DNA of 64,000 nt from Ptychodera flava (taxonomy: Eukaryota; Hemichordata; Enteropneusta; Ptychoderidae), in contig NC_091931.1 in NCBI RefSeq assembly GCF_041260155.1, forward strand, positions 29,725,041 to 29,789,040. Reading direction: 5' to 3'. Below are positions 51,701 to 62,971 of this stretch, piece after piece; position 1 is the stretch's first letter, and the number at the start of each line of letters is the position of its first letter. The notes below the pieces were generated by a model. That model searched no databases. It worked only from the letters and a program-made list of their open reading frames with translations, and was not told where the DNA came from. Position numbers and translations under genes: made by a program.

Positions 51701-52122
51701 TCATGAATAATAAACGTGACATAGAACCTCTATGGAATTCAAGTATATATTCAATTGATAATCTTTCGCATACATAGCATCCAAATCTGTGTGATATTGA
51801 CATTAAAATATAACCAATGCCCATATATTATTATAATGACCCTGGAGTGGTCCTCGCCCTGTCTAGTGATAGTAACCCGTAACCATTGTCTTTCTTAAAA
51901 TTAAAGGTAAGTATGGACCAACTTTAACAGGAAACGTATGGCTAATGCGCTGTACTCAAACTTCGTAATGACTTCAATTAAAGATCAATGTTTAAATCTT
52001 GTCAATACCTGTGATTCGTAGTGAATAATCAGCAACGGAGACAACAGCAAAGGCGTCAAGAGAAGAATTAAAATATTTCGCTTGAAGTACAAATATCGCA
52101 AGGCGTCCTTGCAGCTCGTCAT

Positions 52123-54030
52123 GTTGACCCACGCCGTACGGTGTACTGAACTGTGGTGAAAGCACTTCGGGAATGTTCTTGAACCCGCTTTATCACGACA
52201 GATCGCCTGGTATGGCTAACCTTACTGTAAATAAGAGATAAGCTTTATAAACAGCATGATCAATGACGTTAATAGAATCAAAGTAGAGTGCATTGGAACT
52301 TTGCATGCTAACCCCTGTCAAAACGTTTCTTGTGAATTGCTTGAAACAGAATGGCAAGGTAAGTGCTTTGTCAACCATGTGTTAACCAAAGACGTGGTAA
52401 AAGTGTGGGTGCGACTAATATGACAGTATGTCATTAAACAATGTAAACGATACAAACCAGTCCCTGCGACAGCTTCTCGGATGAAGACACATTTTGGTCG
52501 AACTATCAAAATACATGTACGCAATATTTTTACCAAGCATTTTCAGTATTTGGCAACATTTTGTATGCATTGCATGTCAAGCGTGGCCAGCAGACTTTGA
52601 CCGCACTGATACATATTTGTTTGAGTGAAAATTTCATAAACCTCCATCATGTAGATCTTTTAACATCCCGATAACTGTCTTCTCTAACCAGCTGCATTGC
52701 CTTCTCAGATAATTCCTTCCCAGCAAATACCTGGTATTGTGATGTCAATTTCGTTAACCTCCAGCATAGACCGCTTCAAAATATATGGGCAGTGTTTCTC
52801 ATGGACGTATTGAATGAATTGCATTCATGTATTTTTAATCGATGCACCAGGTAATACTCGTTCTATGCATTGACACATACGTGCTAAATATTAGAAACTT
52901 TGAAGTAGTCATCATGATTAAACAGATAAATTGTACCTTAATGCTAAAACATGCCATAGTCAATTTCTAAAATATAAAAAAAAACTTTGATAGATTTTCA
53001 TAGTAAATTAAAACTTCCTTTTCAGTTGAATGATTGAAGACTTTTTAAAAACACTGACATTATTTTGTTTGTCTTTTTATTAAAATATACATATATAATA
53101 AAAAAAGGAAACTCAGTCAATTCTTATTTTGACTCCAATTATCTCACGCAAAGAAAAAGTTGGTATGACACAGTCCAAGGAATATACGTCTGAAACACAA
53201 TAATATCATTTTATTTAGGCAAGATATATCTGAATAAGATGACTACCTCATATAAACAGGGGCAGACGGATGTCAATCTAAGAGAAATGAAGACTTTGGG
53301 GAACTAATATAATTATTCTTCCTTTCATATTTAATATTGCCAATAAAAAACGGTCTCCTCTCCCGTTACTCAACACGTCCATTGCAACCCTGGATCTACT
53401 TTATCTCAATCTAACGGTCAACATCATGGTGTACACTTACGGTTAAGCATTTACCTACAGTAAGTTACTGCAAGCTGTCCTCGGTGATATTTACCACCCC
53501 CGGATAACATGGGGGAGTTTTGTGGACGAAATTCCGTTTTGGAAAATGAAAATGGTTTGGAATAACCTGAGAGGGGTGGAGTGGATGATGGTATCAAAAC
53601 ACATTGTTTCGCGACAGAAATCCACATGTGAATCTTTCATAAACAATATACAAGGTTTTTACGTGAAATTGAGACGACACGTAACAATTTACATTGAAAT
53701 ATTACCCAAGAGCGATTAATAATTGAGAGTGTCTTTTACGCTCTGTCTAGTCTTTCAATATGCAACATATACTTGGTTTCGTTTTACTTACTTAATCATG
53801 AACAAGTTTATTCAATAAATGTAGTAGACGACTTCTTTGAATTATAATTGTATCGAATTTTTTTAAACATTTTGCGTTTGGAATTGCCCTGAATTTGTCA
53901 TGTCTCCATGTTTGGGTACATGCAACATTATTTCATGTTTGTTTCCTCGCGTGGCTTGACCTTCTGTTAGACAAATCAACCTAGTCAACTGACCAAATAT
54001 TTGCAGAATAGGTCCAAGTTGTAACATCTC
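52123..54030. other. Intergenic region upstream of SLC13 copy C
   Basis: Should hold the copy C promoter. AT-rich, no supported exon or clear repeat seen. Confidence 0.5.
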
Positions 54031-54889
54031 TTAGTACAAAACCCACATTCCACACGTGTTCAAAACCACGTTTAATACCACGAGGCATACTATGTTCATC
54101 ACAACCCAAGTCTGTACCCAAAGTGAACAATGAAACAAGTGGTATTAATTTTCAAATCTTATGACACTGGATCTTATATCTGAAATTCGGAATTCATTGA
54201 TGTTGCGATGCAACTCTCGTTGTACAGAACTGCATCATTTGTACCGTTACTTTTTCATTTCCTGTTGATTTTTTTTCACCCGAATGCCCTAGTGGAATTC
54301 ACGGATGTCAGATTATAAAGTGCCATTTACGGTCAGACAAGTTTTATGCACTTCGTACTTATTCCAGTTTTAAGGACAGGAAAATAACACTTAAACCTCT
54401 GCCTGATGCCTTTACGTGCGCCCTCTTGTGACGTAGAAATGAGAAATCGCCATTCGTTTGGTCATATATTCTTTAAATTGAATTTTTAACCATCAAGTTG
54501 AAATACCACGACAGTTTCATTAAATTATAATAGAGCGCTTATGAATGAGCTAGACGGCAACCAGAAAGTCAGGTTGAGCGACAGGGTTAATGATAACAGA
54601 CAGAAGTACGGATGAATTTCTTCTTCCACTACCTACAATATTAAAATGTGTTTAGATATATACGTAAACATATGAATTTGTCGCACTGACGTTCTCCTTT
54701 ATGGATGTTGATTTTTCGATAATGACCAAGTCAACAAATACCCATCAGAAACATGTTTCACTTTAACATTTTTAGAAAGTGGCGTATTGCATGATAAAGT
54801 TCAGTCATTGAACATCTTATGCGACATCTGTGTAGTTCTACAATAAATATCAGTAATTTACATCCACATTAAATATCCAACTTTTTACA

Positions 54890-55500
54890 TTAAGGCGATA
54901 CCGAATAATTCAAAGCGCGCGTTGGTTGCCATCGCTGGCAACGTTCCAAACGCGCACTTTTGCACGTGCAAAATCTTACCGTTCCGTTTTTTTCATGGAT
55001 TTTCGACTCCTGGTACTTTGAAAATGCTCAAAATCTTTCAACTCTCTCAATTGTAAACCAACTTAGCTGACGTTTGGTAGGATTTGGTAAGCATGCGTTT
55101 CTAAAAATTCCGGACCGTTTGTGAAATATCGCCATTAGACCCTTCAAAATTTCACAAAATGACAGAGTAGATATTTTGCTGTTCAAAAATCGTTTGTACT
55201 TGAACAGATAATTTAATCCATGCTAGGGGCTCTAAACAGGTATCTCATGTGTTACATTCTGAAATTTTGGAAAATTTGGTGCAAATTTGTAGAAGCTGAA
55301 ACGTTTTAAAGTAGAGCTATGAAAATTTGTATATGTGTGACGTCACTGACCAATCGCGCGACAATCTGCATCTTTGGAATCGCAGGGTTCTGTAAACCTT
55401 TGTTATGCTAAAACCATGAAAACTTTGTATTTTGATTGATTTTGGAAATTACCCGTATCATCCGTTGCTTAGCAATTTGAATCCTTAGGTAACGCCTTAA
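54890..55500. mobile_element. TTAA-ended MITE, 611 bp
   Basis: Starts TTAAGGCGATACC and ends GGTAACGCCTTAA, an inverse match of the start with one or two differences. Near the left end a hairpin is built from GCGCGTTGG, TTGCCA/TGGCAA and CCAAACGCGC. No ORF. It sits between the exon 12-like and exon 11-like remnants of SLC13 copy E. Confidence 0.65.
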
Positions 55501-56596
55501 ACCTTACATGTTATAGGGATAGATTTTTTAACCATTTTCTGAAGACACCTTTTCACACTTACCGTTCTTGTAAGCCTTGGTATAGTAACGGCCATGATCA
55601 GATTGACACTCATGAATTCTGTGAGCGATGAAGCAGCTAAAAGACCTCAAGCAGTATTAAACAGTATTGAAGAGATGACACGAACTCAAACTGGTTCCCA
55701 ATCAAATCTGCCAGTCTCCAGATACCTTGGAAAGAATTTCAACGTCATTTACATGCACAGTTGAGTGATTTGTTTGTACAGAACATGTTGGTCCCTTGTC
55801 CCCAGAATAACCAAATTCATGAGAAACCCTAGCACTTAAATGCTTATTTAAATCTATTACTCCACAGTCAGTAATTTCATTGCAGTTCCAGTTAGCAAGA
55901 TTGCCGACTTTTCCGTACGGTCATAGATTCTTCATAGAACATGGAAATTTTGAGGTATTCAACAGATCGAATAGAATTCCATAGGACCTTCTTGCTTCAC
56001 GATTGTTCGCTCGAAAAAAGGGTAAACCTTGTGTCATAATTCGAGAAGTACAGAATAAACGATTGCCTTCACTGGCCTAAATATGACCTTCTTCCGTTCT
56101 GCACTCATACGATACAGTGCCGATCACTGTATGAGTTGTCTTTTTATCACCTTGGTGGCTTCAAGTGTCGACAGAAGTCCTCCGGCGTGGATAAGCATAC
56201 CCCAGGGAACCATCGCCGCTGCCGATTTCAACTCCAGCAATCCTGCGTATTGTTTCCTTTCTCTGAAGGTTAAAGTAATATGAGCACGATTTGAACTTAT
56301 TTAGGAGAATATGATATTGTTGTAATGTCAGTTCAATCCGCAAATTTAAGGTCATCTACTTTCGTTTTTTCGCAATTCACTTGTTTTATAGGTAATTTTT
56401 AATTTTGCAACTTACAGCTATACGGAACCTAACATAAACACTTTATAGATTTGAATAATTAAAAGATCCTATGCTCCCAAATTAGTTCCTATCGTGTTTT
56501 TTGTATAATAATTGCCTGTGTTGTCAATATAAGTAGACAATAATACCCTGTTTCAATTTGCAGCGGTTCTTACCTATGGTCACTTATTATTCATAA

Positions 56597-56742
56597 GACA
56601 TCTCTAGTTATCGCTCCATTTCACTGCTCCCAACTTTATCGAAGGTTCTTGAACTCCTTGTTTGCAAACAGCTTATCACCTTTCTCGAAACAAATGATGT
56701 CCTTTTTACCCATCGTTCTCAGCTGCAGGTTTTCGTATGAAG
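56597..56742 (+). mobile_element. LINE (non-LTR) reverse transcriptase fragment
   Basis: An open stretch reads DISSYRSISLLPTLSKVLEL, then LVCKQLITFLETNDVLF. This is the highly conserved N-terminal RT block (YRPISLLP...SKVLE) of jockey/CR1-like non-LTR retrotransposons. Only about 48 codons are recognisable before a stop. No other LINE domain was found nearby. It lies between the exon 1 and exon 10 remnants of SLC13 copy E. Confidence 0.75.
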
Positions 56743-57495
56743 CACTCAACAGCATCTCAAGTACACAGCATGGCAACATTTTACAAGTGGTATAGTCAAA
56801 GTGAAGACATTTAAGGTGCTTGTGTACATATTGAAATGAGGTCAAAGGTTACGCGGTCAAAGGTTACGTTCTAAAAGGGTTGGTTAGAGTGAGGAGTGGG
56901 GGCTTGGAAACTTAGGGGAAATGCATGAAGAAAGGTCCTGATTTTCACGATATTCACTTCATTCTCTCTTCTTATGCCATCCTTTCTCGATCCACGTCTT
57001 CTTCATCAATCTAGATGACTGTATAGTAAGAACAGGTAGTATCAAAAGAGAAGAGTTATTCATTACTTAATTTAATAAGGTTTTTAAATAATAAACAGTA
57101 CGGCTATTTAATTCGTCATTTTATGTATATTTATCATCAGTCTGATTTTGGATTATTTGGAATAGTCCAAGTTTGATGTTTTCAATTTTTAAAAGTTCTG
57201 TATTGTATTGTGTTCAATCCATGAAAATCAGAGGTTTGCATTGTAACAGGTTTCATTTTCGTCGTATCTCTGGAAAATGCAGACAAATACTTATTTTTGC
57301 AGATAAATGAAAGATAAATGACGTAATTTACGATCAGCGCTATTGTTATGTCGAGAGTTGGTCAACCGGCAAAAAATAGAAGGTCCTTTTCAAATATAGA
57401 AGTCAAAACTCTCTGTGTACAAATTATAACAATTACCGTTGAATTGTAGTCAGAATCAAGATCCGCGCGCCGGTCGGCCGGGCCGCTTGCTTGCT
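56743..57495. other. Non-coding stretch inside SLC13 copy E remnant
   Basis: Exons 2-9 would be expected here, but none is detectable. A GCTT run at about 57485-57502 marks the edge of the exon 1 remnant and of the segmental duplication. Confidence 0.5.
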
Positions 57496-57541
57496 TGCTT
57501 GCAGTACAAGTATCTCAGGACACCCTTGCAGCTCGTAATAT

Positions 57542-60399
57542 TTGACCTACAACCTTCCACGTAAATTTAGCCAACTGAAAGAGTATCAGGCTTAACAAGC
57601 CGCAGTTCGTCGTACCTGCACTTGCTTTATCGGTACGAACAGTCCTGTAGGCCAAAGGGTCAAGTCAAGTCAACGTAAGAGACAAGCTTTGCAAACGAGA
57701 CGTTCATAGGGATCAATAAAGGATCACACTGTGGAACTCCAAGAGAACGGATATGAAATTTTGTGAGCAAGTACAAAATTAATGTATCTTGAACATAGCG
57801 ACACACATAGTGCACGCGATGGCAAGCAAGCTGGAGGGAAATTATATGGTGTGATAAAAGTTCACTTTCACAATAATTCAGTAGCATAGGAGCAAGATAC
57901 ACTATAAAGTGAAACTAACGCACAGAGCTTTCAATCTCATCTGTTTCTTGAACAAAGAGGTTTTTCTTTTGCTACTCAGTTATTCATTACCCTTCTCATC
58001 AGTTTCATAATCTATATGAATAGCGAAAATTCTTTTCTTTAAATGATTTCATTGCACGTCGATGTTCCATTAAGATGACATTGTGTGTCGTATAAGACAT
58101 GCTTATTTGTAGTCATCTGTGTCACAGCAAAGTCGAGCAAAGAGTAAAATGCACTTCTTTGAGCCACGGACCCCAAAAGCGACGGTCTATTATTTAACAA
58201 AACGAACTAAACAACAAGCTCTATACCTGATAAACTTTGAGATAAAATTATCTTATCTAGGGAAATGAATTTACCGAATTTGATCGAGCCACTAAAAATC
58301 ACTATTGCTTTTCTAATAGGGTGAAGATCCGCACCTACATGAAAACAAGGGGTATTAACTGAAGCTAACATGAGCACTGGAGGCTTCAGTCTTGTTTAAG
58401 GTCTATGGTAAAGGTAAACATAATACATGTCTTAAGTTGCCGCCCTATGGGAAGTTAAGGTATACCGGCACAAAAATGTATTATAATTTGCAGCTAAAAG
58501 TGATCTGATATACGCTGCATGTATTCGGCCAAATTGTGCTTTAAATCTCAATACTTAGGCAGCACTGTGATACGTTAGGTTAGTTCATAGACCCTCGAGA
58601 ACCTATAATTAATTTTAATTACAGGAATTGGCACTATTGCTGATTTACTGTATTAGATTCGCCATACGTCGGCATCGATTCTGTATCTCCTTTGCAAGTT
58701 TAGACCACTGCTGAGCCTCATCAAAGTGCACGCTTGTTGTGTCACATTTGTGGTTGTATTCGATGCATAGCACTTTAACTGTTCAACATTTACTATATAC
58801 CGTACTTTGACTTGGCGATGGTTTGTAGTTGTAATTGTAATGAAAAACCTGTCTTCGAGGAACTGTGACAATTTTGGCATGCCTGTTTTACCTGTACAAC
58901 GTGCACGTGATGTGATGTGATGTGATGTGATGTGATATAATGTGATGTGATGTGATGTGATGGGATGTGATGTGATGTGATGTGATGTGAAGATATTTTA
59001 TTCAGTACTACAGGCCAGTGGCCTTAATGTACAGTATATCTTCACAGTTTACAGAAAGAACATGTGGTAATTTGAACCATTTATCTGAGAGGCTGTTACA
59101 CTATTCAGTATTCACACACTATTAAGGTATTTGTAAGCACTTCAAGCTATCATGGCTTTGCTCGTTCCTTAAGGATGAATCATATAGAATACAATATTCG
59201 GTGAAGGTTTCTACAACATTTTAATATGTTACATTTCTAACTTTTTATCACAGACAGTCGTTTTGATATCATCTTCATATTACAAGCCTGGTTTTTGCCA
59301 ATACTGTCGGCGCACACTCGCGTATACTCATGAAAAAAACTCAAAAGAAGAACAAAAAAATGTGCAGATTCGTACTTTCATTGCGTTAGTAATAGTAGCT
59401 CCTTGTCAGGACAAATATGCTTTAATACCTGTCAGGTAAATGCTTTCTCTTATTCTAAAGGACATACTGTTGAGTATGGTAATCTTAGTTGAAGTTTACA
59501 CCATCGGCGCACTTTCTTGTCTTGCTTCGTGTCTCACTTCACGCATCTATAAGTTTATTTCGCGTCGGAGCAAACTCACTTGTCTACCATTGGTGCAGTA
59601 TGTGCACTATTGTACTTCAGTGTTTCCGGCTTTAAGATTGCTTTTAAAGCTACCTCACAGAGAACTTAACCAATATGACCCAATACGGTATGGAACGGTT
59701 GGAATGTCTAGCCCCCTCAAGCTTCAGTGAGAGCACCCCGACGTGCCATCGATACAGAACGTATATTATGTTTAAGATAACGCTGTTAAATACCTGTCAA
59801 CGCCCTATCGTACTTTAGGACACCTTATCACTTTTTTGACCGTCTGTCGTAAAGTCATTGGTTAACCGGACCTATAGCCCATTTTGATGTTTTCTTATGG
59901 TCGGTTTGTTTCTCTGAGCCTGTTGTCAAAACGGACGTAACAAACAAGTTTGAACATGTTAAATCTTTTAAAATCATTAGGGTTGTTTTATTTAAAAAAA
60001 CTTGATTACCATTTTCGAACTGTATAAAGATAACATTAAAGGTGAGTGTAAATAATATCAACTTTTGAGAAAGCGATGCACATTGTCATTTAAATTATCA
60101 TACTGACATATATCTTGGTAAGAAGCTGATGTAACAGGGTACACGGGTAAAGGCCAAGACACTAACCCTGTCTGCGATACAGAGGGGCGTACCCAAAAGG
60201 TTATCAGGGTTCATTTCTTCCTGAGATAAAATGAGTTTATCGATCTCTCAAGGTCGATCTTGCAAATTATCGACTTCAAAAATCGTCTGTAACACGAGCA
60301 TTGCTGATAATTTTGTTTATCGTCACATCTCTGTGAAAATAGTATTTCGCACTTTCTATTGTTCCCCCGTGGCTGTCGGCTTTGGTAACACGAGGCAAC
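57542..60399. other. Intergenic region between SLC13 copies D and E
   Basis: Duplicate of 36295-38491, with an extra segment at about 58200-58640 containing a worn copy of the CATAGACCCTCGAG palindrome (58586-58607), and the TGATG minisatellite. Confidence 0.55.
58907..58990. repeat. (TGATG)n minisatellite
   Basis: About 16 units of the pentamer TGATG with two variants, in the copy E/D intergenic region and absent from the duplicated partner region. Confidence 0.9.
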
Positions 60400-62971
60400 C
60401 TAGCCCACTGACGTGAAATTTGCAGAGAAGGCCCAGGCAGGTACATCATCAAAGTTCAGAAGCCACCATCCATATGTGTTCACACCAATGTTTAACACCA
60501 CTAAGCATAGTAAGTTCATCACAACTCCTGTTTTTATCTAAATTAATAGGAGAAACAAATTTCATTTGCAATATTCATATTCGGGAATAATCGGTCAATT
60601 ACATAGTGCCACGTCTGCTGTGTGCAATGAATTATTTTTAATCGCCAGGTTTATTTACAGCTGTAAATAATGGTTCACCAGACCTGTTTACTTTGTAGTA
60701 AAGTAGTTGTCCACTAATTCGCCGGTAGAATAAGGCAAACAGTAAGGTAGTCTGCGTGTCAAGGGCGAAAGACTTATCTCGAACTCTCCTCGACTAAACT
60801 TTCAACCATTTTCTTTCGAAAGCGAGGATAAAAATCAGAGTCATCGCGCAAACTTTGCTACCAAAGAATCAAACTACCTAAAAAATAATGATATTTGAAA
60901 TTCAAAATTGTCGCCATCCCTGTCTTAATTTAAGCGGAAAGTAAATTTTCGATATTCACAGAAACAAGTAGGTGAATACTTTATTTACTCAAGAGCTAAA
61001 AATGAACCTACGCAAATGGTAGATCAGAAAACTATCGTAAAAAATTTGAGAGTCCGAGTATCTTTCCCCGAGGCTCATTCTACCTTAAAGTGATTCCTGG
61101 GGTAAAGGTGACACCTGGGTTTGCACTACGATTGATCGCTTCATGGACTTTTTTGAGGAGACGGAAATAACATTTGAAATGAGAGGCGAAAGGGGTATAT
61201 GTATGTGCTGTTCTCAGTGCACAGGGATTCGTGCTTAAATATTGAATGAAATACCTACCATTTGAAAGGTTGTGACAGATCCATTTGATATTACCACAGC
61301 ATTGACAATTGAACCAGCCGGCAAGCAGAAAGCTAGGTTGAGCGACAGTGTTAATGATAACATGAAGTAATGCGGATTAATATCTTGTTCCAATGCCTAT
61401 GTTGGTAGAAGATTATCATTTGTTACACTATTGTTTAATATACAGAACTAACAGGAAAGCAATTAACTCTAAGTTTCACGTTGAATGCCAGTGTAAATAT
61501 TTAAAATTCCTCATGCTTGAATGACTAAGCAACATAATATCGCTAATTTAAGTTTCAAATCTTATAATGAAGCAAGGAGATATCTGATATGGTTTTCACT
61601 AAACAGATATTTTCTAAGGATAAAATAGTTGTCTCAAAACACTTAAGGTAAAATGTGCCACAGATACAAATATTCCGACAGTTTTTGCAATACTTTTCTG
61701 GTCTACCATTTTGTTTTTAATTGAAACAAAGTTCTTACTGTCTTATTTTTTCAATCTGTCGCACACTTTGATGGCGGAAATTTTTAGTAAAAAAAGTAGG
61801 TAAACAGGAGGTGATGTGTTTTTTTGTGTTACCAAGGTTTGCAAGATGTCTCATGAATTTTATTTTTGATTTAGTACGGAATGGACCAGTTTTCTTGAGG
61901 AAATTAAAGTTTGAGTAAAAAATGAAGTCCTTCTGTTTCGAGGCTTGCAGTGCTCTAATGTAGTAAGCACCAAGACAGTGAAAGACTTACCTTTTGCTCA
62001 ATTCTTCCTAAATGAAACTTTCAATTATTCTTTTACCAAATCAAGAAAAAAATCAGGGCTAACTGTTCAAAGTGTGGTACAAGAGAAACAAATTACTGAC
62101 ATGTATTGATATTTGAAAATCGAAATGGCCGCCATCTCTGTGTTAACTCTTTTGGAAAATACTATTTTAGATTTTTGAAAAAATAAGTCGTTGGAGATTT
62201 TCTTTCTCAAAGAGCTTTAAAATGAGCCTCCGAAAGGGGTAGATCAGAACGGATTGAAAAGGTTTGAGAGTTCGAATATCTGTTCCAAAGGTTCATCAGT
62301 CGAATGATGCATCTTCTGGAAGAAAAAAGGTTATTGTATATATTTTGTCTTACTATCCTCGCAAGCACTGGTATGGTTACAGCCATGATGATCGAGGCGC
62401 TCATGAATTCCGTCAACACTATACCCAAGGCAGTCACAACAAGCAAAACCAGCCAGTAGGGAAGAGAAGCCATGAACTCAAACTGATCTCCAATGATGTC
62501 TGCAAGTCCAGTTACCTTAAGATAAATTTAACAGACACGTTCCTGAAAATTTGAATGTAAGAGCCCACCTCTACCTCCACCACTCTCGCTCTTGTACAGC
62601 AAAAGTCACTGCGACATAAAACTCTGCAAATAGCTTGATCACTATCTTATTTTCTATGTTGGCAAACTTTACGGCAGCTTTAACTTTTCAGCACACACTA
62701 TACCGTTGATAGAAAGAGGTCTCTGTGTAGCTTGAATGGTTTAAATAGACTAAAAACTAATTCATAACTGATGAAATCTTGATACATGATGATTTGGTCC
62801 ATCATCATACCAATTCCGACATAAAAAATTGTAAACCATGACTTGATTATCCGAATCGCACCTTAGTGGCTTCAAGTGAAGATAGAAGTCCGCCAGCAAA
62901 GACGAATAGACCCCAGGGAACCGTTGCTTCAGCGGATTTCCATTCCAACAAGCCCGTGTATGGCTTTTCGT
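60400..62971 (-). CDS. SLC13-like transporter, copy D, 3' part only (exons 10-13)
   Basis: Four exons at the right edge (minus): 62862-62971, 62354-62515, 61259-61396, 60400-60537 (stop TAG). They match copy C exons 10-13 in length and phase and are open. They encode GLLEWKSAEATVPWG, LTEFMSASIIMAVTIP, LPAGSIVNAVVIS and a C-terminus with an NFT sequon. The exon 10 donor is GTGCGA, weaker than in copy C but usable. Upstream exons 1-9 are expected right of 64000. The homology to copy C fades near 63780, and exon 9, expected there, was not found. Whether the whole gene is functional cannot be judged from this window. By eye it differs from copy C at about 30 of 548 coding positions, mostly amino-acid-changing. 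Confidence 0.85.
60743..61088 (-). mobile_element. AAGGTAG-family MITE, copy 8
   Basis: AAGGTAGTCTGCGTG at the left and GAGGCTCATTCTACCTTAA at the right. It corresponds to copy 5 across the segmental duplication, in intron 12 of SLC13 copy D. Confidence 0.6.
61643..61960 (+). mobile_element. AAGGTAG-family MITE, copy 9
   Basis: TTAAGGTAAAATGTGCCAC at the left, worn right end. It corresponds to copy 6 in the duplicated segment, in intron 11 of SLC13 copy D. Confidence 0.55.
61961..62305 (-). mobile_element. AAGGTAG-family MITE, copy 10
   Basis: GTAGTAAGCACCAAGACAG at the left, AAATGGCCGCCATCTCTGTG inside. It corresponds to copy 7, with the same head-to-head arrangement. Confidence 0.55.

Larger units (their letters stand above)
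38492..52122 (-). pseudogene. SLC13-like transporter, copy C (13 exons, exons 6-7 frame-broken)
   Basis: Exons (minus): 52009-52122, 51413-51678, 49950-50094, 49460-49557, 49106-49330, 43498-43616, 42623-42694, 42136-42240, 41736-41821, 40905-41014, 40394-40555, 39340-39477, 38492-38629 (stop TAG). Exons 1-5 and 8-13 are open and in the same frame as A and B. Exon 6 is 119 nt instead of 120: one T is missing from a TTTT-equivalent near 43575, giving a TAG about 21 codons into the exon (product about 304 aa). Exon 7 is 72 nt against 78, with net -5 and -1 differences from copy B, so its frame also fails. Exons 5 to 8 all meet in phase 2, so skipping exons 6 and 7 would keep frame. Motifs: LNL (144-146), IGGAASLVGTIIQ, LTEFMSASIIMAV, NVT sequon near the end. 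Intron 5 (43617-49105) is swollen by retroelements. This is either a young pseudogene or partly an assembly error; the exon 7 changes are not homopolymer slips, which favours real damage. Confidence 0.85.
54031..57541 (-). pseudogene. SLC13-like copy E, remnant with exons 1 and 10-13 only
   Basis: A decayed array member between C and D. Pieces (minus): exon 1 remnant 57496-57541 (matches copy B exon 1 for about 45 nt, but the ATG reads ATT and the match ends in a GCTT repeat), exon 10-like 56150-56262 (QYAGLLELKSAAAMVPWG; frame disturbed at its start), exon 11-like 55567-55727 (internal stops and shifts, still ending like LTEF), exon 12-like 54545-54632 (3' part lost), exon 13-like 54031-54117 (acceptor AG changed to GG, early stop). 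No trace of exons 2-9 was found between 56263 and 57495. The pieces keep the order and strand of the other copies, so an internal deletion after tandem duplication is the simplest account. Confidence 0.8.
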
